DNA from: Antedon mediterranea
Taxonomy: Eukaryota; Echinodermata; Crinoidea; Comatulida; Antedonidae
Length of the DNA: 64,000 nt
Assembly: GCF_964355755.1 (NCBI RefSeq)
Contig: NC_092680.1
Location: 5,557,001-5,621,000 of the forward strand
Direction of reading: 5' to 3'
Shown here: positions 30,739-41,414 of the stretch, one piece after another
Layout: each line of letters begins with the position of its first letter
How positions within the stretch are numbered: the first letter of the stretch is position 1
Made by a program: the position numbers and the translations under genes
The notes under the pieces: generated by a model
Told to the model about the DNA's origin: nothing
What the model saw: the letters and a program-made list of their open reading frames with translations, nothing else
The model's database searches: none

Positions 30739-30898
30739 AAAGCGTGGTTCCTACTATGACGCAACGCAAGGACGTAGACGCAACGCAAGCGAGTTGACCA
30801 ATGACAAGCAACTGTTCGAATAATCCATCGCTTGTGATTAGTCAAATCACTTACGTTGCGTTACGTCGTTGCGTTGCGTCTCTAGTGAGAACCAACCC
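30739..30898. mobile_element. MITE of the GTTCCCAC family, with a paralogous empty site
   Basis: The left end AGCGTGGTTCCTACTA and the right end TAGTGAGAACCA are imperfect inverted repeats. The interior has GACGCAACGCAAG ... CGTTGCGTTGCGTC and CAATGACAAGC, as in the units at 15571 and 49310. The duplicate region at about 35135-35150 reads AAACTAAGACTAAGCAACAGC without it, so this copy inserted after that duplication. Confidence 0.75.
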
Positions 30899-31394
30899 TC
30901 TAGCAACAGCAAATGTGACCAAACAGAGCCCTCAGTCCCTATATACACTCAATGAAACTATATCTGTCTAACTCACATGGCACTGTTTTTAACAACATTA
31001 TCCTAATCACATGGGCCTAGACTATCTAGACTAGACCATACTATCTTTGTTGCAAGAAGCAATAGTCTACCTGGCGGTTTTCGGACATGTGAATAGATAC
31101 TAAAATATCCATATTGAATTCAGGAAGTTACTTTAAAAATAATAATATTATACTATACTTATACGTCACTGCACTGACTGAAGAATTCTTTCTTATATTA
31201 ACACAAAAGAGCATAAAAGATGTCCATGCTTAAGCACTACCGATGCATAACAATTTAAAAAGTCGAGTCAGTGTACTATTACATAGTACGACGCATAATT
31301 TTAACGTAGCAGGATGCAAATCATTCGTGTGGTTCTGATGTTTATAGATACTCGGGCGTACTTTTAAATTCTACAGGACTGGAGGTATGTTTTG
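30899..31394. repeat. Intergenic block shared with about 35150-35400
   Basis: AGCAACAGCAAATGT, AACAGAGCCCTC, ACATGGCACTGTTTTTAAC, TAGACATGTGAATA-type words, ATATCCATATTGAATTCAGG and AAAGAATTCTTTCTTAT occur in the same order in both. This is a third duplicated segment, in the leader of receptor 11. No coding content was seen. Confidence 0.6.
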
Positions 31395-31664
31395 ATGGAG
31401 TGGAGCTGTGGCTTGGTGGTTATGATGCTTGGCTACCAATCTAAGGGTCCTGGGTTCAAGTCCTGTCATATGTCAGGGTTTTTTCTCATGACAATTTACA
31501 ACTCCACTCCCAAAGACTTAATAATAAGTCTTTGTTTATGTAGAGCATCTTGTGTATTTGTTTGTCTTGTGAAATTTTAAATAGTTTATCCATCCTGTAA
31601 TTGGCGGGTTACTCGCTGTTGGATGAGTATGAAATAAATAAAATAAAATAAAAATAAAAATAAA
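31395..31664 (+). mobile_element. tRNA-derived SINE in the leader of receptor 11
   Basis: The A box TGGCTTGGTGGTTA (31409-31422) and B box GGGTTCAAGTCC (31452-31463) are at tRNA spacing. A non-tRNA body follows, then CCATCCTGTAATTGGCGGG, CGCTGTTGGATGAG and an (AATAAA)n tail ending at 31664. The same tail lies at 11255. The element ends a few bases before the receptor ATG at 31670. Confidence 0.8.
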
Positions 31665-31669
31665 ATGTC

Positions 31670-32941
31670 ATGATGTTCACTGGCCTTTGTAACGTTATAT
31701 TTGTTTGGTCTATATGTTCTATTGTGTGTAACAACTTATTAGTTTCTGAAGCTGTTACAACAATACAACCATTGACACTTGAAGTATTCGCTGGAGAAAA
31801 TGCTGTATTTGAATGTAACGTTGACACACTTGAACCAATATTCCCTTGGCAATGGTTTAAAGGTAGAGATGTTAGAATAGCACTGGAAGATATGTTTGTA
31901 AAAAATGGATATAGTGTTAGTATCAGTAACAATAGGAGAACCAATGCGTTAACAATATTCAACACTACGCTCAGTCATGGCCAAAGTCAGTATGCTTGTC
32001 AATATGGTTCTGTATCATCATTCGTTAATCTGACAGTATTTGAGATAATGAAGTTAGACTCAACGTATCCAAAGTGTGAGGCAAACATAACGTTGATAAA
32101 CACTTTGAAAACAGTCCAACTAAAATGTAGAGAAAAAGGTAGCAATCCAAGACCAGAATTACAATGGTACAGAAACGGAATCAAGCTAACAGAACGGGTT
32201 GATCTCTTCGATGGTAGTTCTTCTTACTTTGACGAGTTAACACGTGTACTGAATATCGATGACGAAGAGGCAGTGTTTATGTGTAAAGCAGAAGGTCCAG
32301 CTGCAGATGAGAATCAGTTATGTCAGGTACAGTTAAGAGTTCCCCCAGACGTTCACATATTCTCTAATGCAACAGCTTATAAATTCGGAGATCTAGAATT
32401 GACTTGTAAAACAATGAGTCCATGGAAAATAACGGATTATATTTGGACGATTAATAACGAGTTATTAATTTTTAGTGAATTAAAGTATATCTTAAAGAAC
32501 GATGGGAGAAACATAGAAATATTTGACGTCAATCATAATTGTAATATCTTCATTCGTTGTGACGTAACCACGTCTTCTGGATTGGTTGGTAACGATACTA
32601 TTGAGGTAAAGTATGAAGATAAAACATCTAATGATTCAAATGACTTACCTATAAGCTTAATTGTGTTTCTTTCATTTTGTATGTTTTTTCTTGGATTGTT
32701 TATTGGTATTTTAGTTAAATTCAGCAAAGTTTTAAAATCAATCAGATCGATTTTCATGAATAAAACTAAATCTGATCAAAATGGATCTGAGAATCAAGAT
32801 ACGAGCACTGCTGAACCTTCTTACCAGAATACAATCATAGAAAATGATCGGACAATATCTGGTGAAATGACGTATTCAGGGCTAGTCCCAACAACTCCCT
32901 CAATATACACAGAAGTAAATCAAATAAAGGTTAATGAATAA
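31670..32941 (+). CDS. Three-Ig-domain receptor, short ITAM-like tail (receptor 11)
   Basis: This is an intact 423-residue protein. The signal peptide is MMFTGLCNVIFVWSICSIVC, then Ig1 (LEVFAGENAVFEC, WQWFKG, YACQYG), Ig2 (CREKGSNPRPELQWYRNG, MCKAEGPAADENQLC) and Ig3 (SPWKITDYIW). The helix is LPISLIVFLSFCMFFLGLFI. The tail has YQNTI (YxN) and MTYSGLVPTTPSIYTEL, a YxxL-x7-YxxL pair whose second tyrosine is also an ITIM. The Ig2-to-tail part nearly equals pseudogene receptor 10. The SINE directly upstream replaces most of the conserved leader, so expression could differ from its paralogs. Confidence 0.9.
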   Translation: MMFTGLCNVIFVWSICSIVCNNLLVSEAVTTIQPLTLEVFAGENAVFECNVDTLEPIFPWQWFKGRDVRIALEDMFVKNGYSVSISNNRRTNALTIFNTTLSHGQSQYACQYGSVSSFVNLTVFEIMKLDSTYPKCEANITLINTLKTVQLKCREKGSNPRPELQWYRNGIKLTERVDLFDGSSSYFDELTRVLNIDDEEAVFMCKAEGPAADENQLCQVQLRVPPDVHIFSNATAYKFGDLELTCKTMSPWKITDYIWTINNELLIFSELKYILKNDGRNIEIFDVNHNCNIFIRCDVTTSSGLVGNDTIEVKYEDKTSNDSNDLPISLIVFLSFCMFFLGLFIGILVKFSKVLKSIRSIFMNKTKSDQNGSENQDTSTAEPSYQNTIIENDRTISGEMTYSGLVPTTPSIYTEVNQIKVNE

Positions 32942-35699
32942 TAGTCATCATACATCAGATTCTGTCTAAACATGTTCTATTCTGTCTGAATTACTATAAG
33001 GCATTTAAGGTATGCATGATAGTTGTCTATCGAATGGTAACAACTGATTTACATTGATAGTCTGTTTCTTTACGTACTTTATTGCAGTACCTGGTGTAAC
33101 TATTCTACTTTGCTTTGTGCTTTATATTAAAAAGAACGTTTAGTCTGCAAATATAATGTAAAACCGTTTGATATATAGATTTAGGGTTTTTTATGCATGT
33201 ATTTATGAAAGAATATGTTATTATATTTTATGATACAAATGACAAAATATATAATAGTCGTATATTGTTGGCTTAATAATTGAAGTTTATTAATAATATA
33301 TTCGTTCAATATGTTATTGGTTTTAAATATATATCTGTAGTAGGCACAATGATGAGTCCTAAAATAATTATGTTGTTACACCTATGTTATGTAAATAAAT
33401 ATTCTATTAAATATTAAAGTGTGTTGTAATAATTGTACAGTCAGCAAGGAATATATGATGACTTACCAGACTATATGATAGTAAATATCAACCTTTTACA
33501 GTGAGTCTAATTGTTCTATAGAATGATAACTGTAGGCCCTGATGATAATAGTGATAATGAAGAAAATGCTGATGATTCTAAATAAAATTACGGTTGTGAC
33601 ATTAAGGATTATAATAAAGAAAAGATGACAATAAATAGGAAAAATAATAATAGAGGTTGCACTCTGATAAGGCCAATTTAATTTGGAATTAATGATGATG
33701 ATTAATATGATTACGGCCAGCATGCAAAACAACAGAGCAAACATGTTTGGTTTTCTCAAATATGAGACATTGCTGTGGGTATAGTAACACTTACACACAT
33801 CTATATATAAATTATGGTTAATTCTGACATAGGCGAGCACAATGCAAAAACTTCTCTACAAATCTCCGCCTTGGATACCTACCTTATCTATCCGATATGT
33901 ACCGCGAAACGTAGATTTGATAACATTAGTGTGCACGCCGACGCTATTGTTCCATATTTATATCTTAGGAAGATATTATAAAGAGTTTTTTAACAACATT
34001 TATGATTTCAACATTGGATTTTCCTCTCAATTTCAATTCTTCCCGGTCAAAGTAATTTCCGGGTTTAAGATAAGTTCACCTTAGTTTCAAATATTTTCTC
34101 TCTTTTATACACAAGGGAGCAGTTAAAATAATAGATTTGACCCTAAAGGTGACTGGAAACAGGCACTTTCCATCAATCAATACAGTGTCCCTTTGAAAGA
34201 CGAAAAAAAAAATTGGCCATTAATCATAGCCATTTCAGTTTTTTGTTTATTTTAAAACATACCACACGTGTGTGAAGGTACAGTAGTTAAATAATAGGAA
34301 TTATACTGCAAATTAATAAAGATCAAATTAAATATACGCCATAAAGAATCAGAATATATTGTGGGGAATAGTATTATAAAATTACATAGGGAGATTTGAT
34401 AAGACATTTTTCGAGTGAAATCCCGATAGCTGAGTTTTATTGAGTAAGCTTGCAGGAATAACTGTAGGCTATCTTCCTGTGTCCCGTTAGGACCGAGATG
34501 TCTGCCCATGTTGCAAGCCGTAATGTCTTCTTTCTTGGGCCCACTCTGTCACGGCAGTTAGTTTCAAAAGATGATTAAATTAAATAATGTATTAATAATT
34601 ATTACAGGATGGTATTCATTTGAATAAACGCCAATAAAACATCACTTTGAATAATAACCCCCCCCCCCCCCCCCCACACACAACCCAACTATCTAATAAA
34701 CGTCCATTCACATATTTATAATAAGACAATTATACTATTTGTAGTAGAATTCACCGCACTGTTATCTGCAATTTACCAAGCATTTGTTATTCTTTTTTAC
34801 CACTTTTCATATCTATGAGAGGATTTCATTTGATTATAAATGTTACCATATTATTAGAACTAAAAAATTGAACATATATCCCTCCAATAAGCACCTCCCT
34901 CAAATGACCTCCGCCTCCCCAAAGGGCCCTACCAAACAATAAAAACTATACTTTAAAATGTTATTAATCATCTAAAACACTGTGAAACAAAGTAGTTTAG
35001 TTTTACGAATGTCAAGCATTTTCAATAATGGTAACCGACAGAAAAGGTATAAGGAGAACATTATCATTCCGAGAACCATCGTCTACACTTCCTAGAGGGG
35101 GAGCGAGCGAAGCGAGCTCACCCTCTAGTACGTCAAACTAAGACTAAGCAACAGCAAATGTCACCAAACAGAGCCCTCGATCCCTCTATACACTCAATGA
35201 AGCTCTATCTTACATGGCACTGTTTTTAACATTATCATAATCACATGAGCCAAGACTATCTCAAGTTGTGGAAACAGTAGTCGGACATGTGAATATACAC
35301 TAAAATATCCATATTGAATTCAGGAAGTTACTTTAAAAATAATATTACACTACTTATACGTCACTGAGTAAAGAATTCTTTCTTATGTAAACAAAAATAC
35401 TATACACTGAGCATATTTATGAAAGAAAGGTGTATTTTACAACGTTTTAGATTCATAGATACGATATATAATGTATATTAATTATAAATTAACTGTATAT
35501 GATGACTAATGATTAATTATGAGAAAATAACATACTGTAGCTAACGTATTTTCGAATAATATGTCAACGTATATAATCTTAAACAGTGTCCGTTTCACAA
35601 TGATGTTATAGTCGATAAATATTTTGTCATCATAAAACATCCAATTTTTTTAAGTATCTTGCGGTATTCAAACTTCTCGATGATATAATTATATTATAT
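32942..35699. other. Spacer with duplication copy 2 and simple repeats
   Basis: The part up to 33840 is the second copy of the segmental duplication. A poly-C run of 18 followed by CACACA lies at about 34658-34681. A palindromic GGAGCGAGCGAAGCGAGCTC lies at about 35100-35119, next to CTAGAGGG ... CCCTCTAG, an inverted pair. From about 35130 the block shared with 30899-31205 starts. No gene was seen. Confidence 0.5.
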
Positions 35700-36050
35700 T
35701 GTTAAACAAGTTGAATGCAGGAACTTGTTCTGCATAAATAAATGCCATTAGGAAAATAAAATAAACAAAAATACAAAAGAATTGCATGGATTTAAATAAA
35801 AAATTTAAGAACAACCGATGCATAACGATTTAATGGTGTAAAATAAAAAGTAAACATTTTTGTGCGGAGCGTGTGTTCTACAGTATGCTGTTCAAGTACT
35901 ACACCAAGACAGACGTAGATCATTGTGGCGTACTGATTGCAGGATATTTTGAAATGAAACAACTCAAATATTGAAAAAAATCGTATATATTTATGTTTAT
36001 TACTGGATGTGTACTAAAAGTATGTTTTGATTATACTGTACTGGAATGAC
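35700..36050 (+). promoter_or_regulatory. Right-clade upstream block of receptor 12
   Basis: This is the duplicate of 28195-28548, as listed there. It ends with CTGGAATGAC before the ATG at 36051. Confidence 0.5.
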
Positions 36051-36866
36051 ATGATGCTCACCAGGCGTAAGGTATTTGTTTGGTTTATATTTCCTGTTGT
36101 GTGTAACTACTGCTTAGTTTCTGAAGCTGTTACTACAATACAACTAATGAATCTTGAAGTATTTGCTGGTGAAAATGCTGTATTTGAGTGCAATGGTGAT
36201 ACAATAAGCTCTTCATCCAAGTGGCAATGGTTTAAGGGTGGTGGTATAATAATATACAATGAAGGTGAGTTTGTAGTAAATGGATATGAAATAATGATAA
36301 GCAACAGTAGTAGTAGTATCGGTTGTTCTACTGTTGCTTATCATTACTTCATATCCATTTACTACAAATATATTCACAATATTGAATACTACCATTGAAG
36401 ATGGAAGTGTGTATCATTGCCAACTTGGTTCAGCATCACCAGAAGCCACTTTAACAGTTTTGGGAGTGAAATTAAACTCACTGTATCCGCAGTGTGAAGC
36501 TGACACCTCATTACTGAACACAAACAAAACTGCACAAATAATGTGTAGCGCAAAAGGAGGTTACCCCAGACCAGAATTACAATGGTACAGCAACGGAGTC
36601 AAAGTATCGGAAAATGAAGATTTTTTTTTAATTTTGCTATTGGCATATTGGTTAAATTTAGCAAACTGTTAACACCATTCACATCTTTTTGCATGAATAA
36701 TACTGATTCTGATCAAAATAGTGGAAATCAAGAAATGCGCACTGCTGGACCTTGTTATCAGAATACAATCATAGAAAATGATCAGACAGTATCTGGAGAA
36801 ATGACGTATTCAGGGCTAGTTCCAACAACTCCCTCAATATACACAGAACTAAATAAAATAAAGTAA
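36051..36866 (+). pseudogene. Truncated right-clade receptor with inverted duplication and deletion (receptor 12)
   Basis: It starts MMLTRRKVFVWFIFPVVC and enters Ig1 (LEVFAGENAVFEC, WQWFKG). At 36270-36368 an inverted copy of the local sequence breaks Ig1. Coding similarity then resumes (TILNTTIEDGSVYHCQLGSA) into Ig2 (CSAKGGYPRPELQWYSNG). After SENEDF a deletion jumps straight to FAIGILVKFSK in the helix, removing the rest of Ig2 and all of Ig3. The tail YQNTI and MTYSGLVPTTPSIYTEL remain, in another frame, to the TAA at 36864. It cannot make a receptor. Confidence 0.9.
36270..36368. repeat. 41-bp inverted duplication (hairpin) inside receptor 12
   Basis: The left arm 36270-36310 and right arm 36328-36368 are reverse complements with one mismatch, separated by 17 bases. 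The right arm read in reverse continues into GCAACAGTAGAACAACCGAT, which resembles the paralog sequence AGCAACGGCAGAACAACC, so it is a flipped copy of the normal exon. Confidence 0.9.
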
Positions 36867-38091
36867 ATGAATAATAGTCATACATTAGACTCTTTTTCTG
36901 AAGATGTTATATGTCTGGATCACTATGAATTCAATCTATGCATTTTGTACATGGTAATCACTGATTTACGTTGGTAGTCCGTTTCTTTGTGTATATTATT
37001 GTACCATATTAAATGATAGTGCGTGTACGTTTAAAAGGTATCTAACAATGTGGTGGAATGGTTATACATTCATTCGAAATGGATTCTGAAACAAAACATA
37101 TAGTTTAGCAATAATATTCGAAAAGTTGGCTAATCTTCTTCCAAACTATGTTTGGTTTTGTATATGCTAGTATAATAATCTAATTATTATGGTAATTATA
37201 CTTCTCCAAAATGGTATTGGTTATAAAAGATATATGTAATAAAAACAGAATACTATATAAAATTATTGTGACTCGAATTACTTACTTTATATTGTAAACT
37301 GATTTATAAGAATAAATATTACACTATTATCATTCACATGTGCTGTAATAACTGAACAAATATGATTGGACAGGGTACAAGGATCATACAAATTGCCATG
37401 ATTTTAAAGTTGCATCCATTAGAAATTATGAATAAGTTATAGTTATTAGACGACCTAACTAGGTCAGGTCAATCGGTGTGTCGTCGGTCATCGCTTAGAC
37501 CTAGAACCATCAAACCTATGTCGAGGAAACACTCCCAGCGCACAGTGAATTGAAATTACTTTGGTCGCATGTCTTGCTTTTGAAATAATGCATATTGCGT
37601 GCCTGGCAAACTGACTAATCGAAAGATTAAATTATGAGAGAAAACACACAAACTTCATTAACTTTAATTCCGTAGCTATCATATTTTTTTCTGTATATAA
37701 ATAACCTAATACTGTAATACAAACACATTTTGTAAACTCTTCTTATTGTTCATGAACACTATGTTGCGTTGCATGAGAAATGGGGAAAACCTATGACCAT
37801 TAAATTACAGGGCGTGTATCATATGTGCTACTCATAGAAAATGTATCATTCATCATAAATATTATCTACAAAAGTACAGCAAATTATTGTTATAACAGTA
37901 ATTACTAGGTACACTAAAGAAAATGTACTTTCTAACAATGGAGTAGTATAAATATCACTAGTGCATAACGATTTGATGACATAAACGAGATTTAAAGTAC
38001 AGTCTCAGAGTGAATGACGACGTATAACGTGACGAACCTGTTGCTCTGCTATTTTAAGAGAAAACAGACCAAAAGTATATTAAATTCTGCA
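36867..38091. other. Spacer before receptor 13a
   Basis: This is AT-rich. A small GC-richer patch at about 37440-37620 (GACGACCTAACTAGGTCAGG) contains a short palindrome. The leader with GTGCATAACGATTTGATG at about 37962 resembles the CCGATGCATAACG words before receptors 10, 12 and 14. No gene was seen. Confidence 0.4.
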
Positions 38092-39419
38092 ATGGTGTTC
38101 ATCGGTTGTTTTAAGCTTTTCTTTGGTCTATATGTCTTATTTCGTCAAACTACTGTTTAACCTCTGAAGCTTTTACCATAATTGAACCACTGAATCTTAC
38201 TGTACTTGCTGGGGAAACCGCTGTATTTCAGTGTAACACTGATCGGGTAGACCAGGCTCTTTGGCAATGGTTTAAAAATCGAAATAAACCAATAGCTGTG
38301 GAAAATGGATATGTATCAGATGAATACATTATGTCGGTTAGTGGAAGAACAAGTGAGTTGATGAAACATAATACTACTACTGAGGATGATCAAAGTCAGT
38401 ATCATTGCCAGTATATTTCTTCCTCGTTATACGCTAATCAAACGGTTATCGAGAAGTTGGACGTTATGTATCCATTATGTGAAACGACTATAACGTCCAT
38501 AAACAGTGATAAAACTGTCTCAATATCATGTAGTGCAAAAGGAGGCAACCCAAGACCAGAATTACAATGGTACAGAAACGGAGTCAAACTATCAAAAAAT
38601 AGCGGTAAGTCCACATACTACGACGTGTTAAAACGTTTATTGACTTATGAAGATGAACAAGCAGTGTTTGTGTGTAAAGCTGAGGGATTGGCTGTTGACG
38701 GAAAACAAACATGTAGTGTGAACTTAAATGTTCGTCCAGAAGTCATAATAACTTACACAACAATTTCTTTCGAGGTTGGAGATTCTCTAGAATTTAAATG
38801 TAGAGTAATGACTCCGTGGAAGATCATAGATTACGTTTGGAAAACCAATAACACGTTGGTGACTACGTCAGGCTATAGTTTTATTCTAACAGATGACAAG
38901 ACAGTGCTCATAATTAATAATTTAAAATCGAGTGACACAGACGTAGAAATAAAATGTCAAGTGACAACGGCATCAGGTCTAACCGGTAGTGATTCAGTAA
39001 CAATTTCACTAAGTGACCGTGAATCAGATTGGTTATTTGTTGTTTTATTTGCTGGAGGAATCATCTTTATGTTTATTTTTATATCAGTATGTCAGAAAAA
39101 ACAAGAGAAAGCATCAGTCGCCACAATACTTGAAACACTTCAAACGCCCAATCAATCAAACGCTGACATACAAAACATTGTTTCCCAAGAAAATCCTACC
39201 TTAACATATGACCAAACAGATGATGAACGTGGGTCATCATTAGTTGCCATCATTAATAGTAGCAGTGAAGAATCGTCAGAAGCCGAAACTGAACGTGTAA
39301 CACAAAGTCCAACGCCTTCGAACGAATCTACAGGGAATCAGACGTCCGACGTTGATGAAGACAGTAGCATTGGCAGCTTTTGTAGTTTCTATAGTTTTGA
39401 TGACGAAGATACCGAATAA
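38092..39419 (+). CDS. Three-Ig-domain receptor with acidic tail; signal peptide out of frame (receptor 13a)
   Basis: The paralog-like leader ATG at 38092 (MVFIGCFKLFF) ends at a TAA (38158-38160). The mature part is open in another frame from about 38120 (NYCLTSEAFTIIEPLNLTVLAGE) to 39419. So the signal peptide is displaced by a small indel near 38110-38140, unless an upstream exon supplies a start. From the first in-frame ATG (38298) 373 residues remain. Ig1 end (YHCQY), Ig2 (CSAKGGNPRPELQWYRNG), Ig3 (TPWKIIDYVW) and the helix WLFVVLFAGGIIFMFIFISV are intact. The tail has TLTYDQ and SIGSFCSFYSFDDED but no YAxP. Call it a gene with a broken start, or a very recent pseudogene. Confidence 0.7.
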
Positions 39420-40157
39420 TTTCCTAACAAGAAAATCATTTTGATGCTGTACAATTAGACATCATGATATATTATATAATGTGTTTGATTAGTTATTCAA
39501 TGTATCTATTCTTTTCAACTACTAATATTTTAGTGGTAATTTCCACACACAAATGTGTAGTTTAATAATCAATATCTTTACAGTAAATCATTATTCATAA
39601 AGTATAATCAAAACGATAATTATACTAGGCCTACTTTTAGATAATGATGACTATAGAAACTGTAATGTATATTTTATAGTTAGTTTATTGATATTTTAAA
39701 CCGTATTTGTTAAAAAGAATTGTAATTATTATTATTATAATGTTACTGAAAGTTTCAAACGAATTTAAGTGGGTCGCCCCCACGAAAAAGAAAAAAAAAG
39801 ATAACAACTTGGCAATGATTAATTACATTAGGCCTAAATTAAAAATATGAAATATCAATTTTAGTTTAAAGCGTAGTATCTTGAAATATAAAAATCATAC
39901 TATTTATATGAAATCATGTTATTCGTTTACACATCGTAATTAAAAATATATTATATGGGGTTACAACTGAGAAATATTGATATCGGTTCCATTTTTACCA
40001 TATAGGCCTATTTAGTTTAATGTAGACTGTTATTCAATTCAATTGAATTGCATTCTCTGGCTCATAGAAAATAAACTAAATGAACAACATTTAAAAGTGT
40101 GAGTACAATATATCAGAATACCATTCTATCTGGAGAGCATCTTTGATTCATATGATG
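39420..40157. other. Spacer after receptor 13a
   Basis: This is an AT-rich 3' flank with no ORF of note and no recognisable repeat except short A-runs. Confidence 0.4.
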
Positions 40158-40825
40158 GTAGGGTGCCTCAATGGGAAAAATGACAAGAATCGTTACACGA
40201 ATGACAAAGTTTTCAAATGTTGCATATATGTTCACTAGGGCATATTATAGACTCGAAAAATACTGTAGCAAAAAAAAAAGTTGTTGGCTACGACCATATA
40301 TGAGGCATTTTCAAAATGACGGCCAAAACTAAAATATGGTCTATATCTCGTTCATTTTAGTGTCAAAATGCTCAGAACATAATATATTTCTATTCGTAAT
40401 AATACCTTTTTTGTCAGGAAATGGCCGGAATCACAATTTCCGTAATTGTGACCTTTGACCCTAGTGTGCTCATATCTTGATAACTACTTGTTGTAGAGAC
40501 ATGCGATTGGGCTTAACTTGTTACCGACATATATGTTAAAATGTTGTCCTAAAGTGACTGGAAACCACGGTATTGACCCTTGATAGTCTCAAATTTCGGT
40601 AACTGATGGGCATAAAATCGTAATATTGAGCTTAAATTATGCAAGACGTATACTATTTATATTTGAATATAATGACTAAATGTGTTTGTAATTTGGTCTA
40701 ATTAACTGTTTGTAGCCAAACAATTTTTTTTTTGGCTATAGTGATTTTTCGAGTCTATAAGCCCTAGTGAACATATATGCAAACTTTGTCATCCGTGTAA
40801 CGATTCTGACTCAAAGACACCCTAC
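40158..40825. mobile_element. 668-bp DNA element with long terminal inverted repeats
   Basis: The ends are GTAGGGTG and CACCCTAC. Inward, GAATCGTTACACG, ATGACAAAGTTT, GCATATATGTTCACTAGGGC and ATAGACTCGAAAAATCACTAT-like words appear in mirror order on the right (40690-40825). The inverted repeats reach about 130 bases with mismatches. No transposase ORF was found. Long imperfect ends with a spacer suit a Mutator-like or other MITE; the family is not established. Confidence 0.75.
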
Positions 40826-41414
40826 TAAATATATTGTCTAATATATTTTCACGTGTATTAGATCTACACATCAGGCCATGTATCGTTTTTCTTTTAAAAT
40901 TATAAAAATAATTATACACTCTGTAAACATGAAGATGACACAATGTCGAGGCTTTTACATCAATATTCTTAAATCATCACTATACTGTATACCGAGATCA
41001 CAAGACCCTAGATTATAGTATGTAGTAGGCTATAACACATTATTTAAGTTATGACCACATGAAATTGTAGTGTGCATTGGCATGGGAGAAGCTAGTAATC
41101 AGAGAACTATCTCCACTCTCCCCCTCTCTGTTCTTTCCCCTCTCCTATCCAAATTACATTTACAACTCTCTTGATCAGGAAGTTAACAAAATAAATGGTC
41201 TCTTACTAGTATTTCTAACAAAATGACTACACACAAAGATCACAAAAGAACCCGGATACTCGTACGGTAAGTTTAAGCATCGGAGCATAACGACTTTATA
41301 ACAAGTGTATATACGATGTTACAGCACTACACCAAATGGTTGACTGATTGCGTTGACTTTTTGGTTGCACGTTGGAGTAGGACTGGATATATGTTTTGAT
41401 GATACTAAGATGTT
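40826..41414. other. Leader region of receptor 13
   Basis: This contains a CT-rich patch (41115-41160). The late part AAGCATCGGAGCATAACGAC and GGACTGGATATATGTTTTGATG resembles the right-clade leader. No coding content was seen. Confidence 0.4.

Noticed and set aside
31395-31480. Possible tRNA gene (A and B boxes with anticodon-like loop)
   Set aside because: The boxes are at tRNA spacing, but the acceptor and anticodon stems do not pair well. The unit continues into a body and A-rich tail shared with 11255, so it is a SINE.
35100-35135. Bacterial-type terminator at the GCGAGCGAAGCGAGC palindrome
   Set aside because: The context is eukaryotic, and the same word occurs in an intron at 61290. 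It is more likely the core of a small inverted-repeat element.
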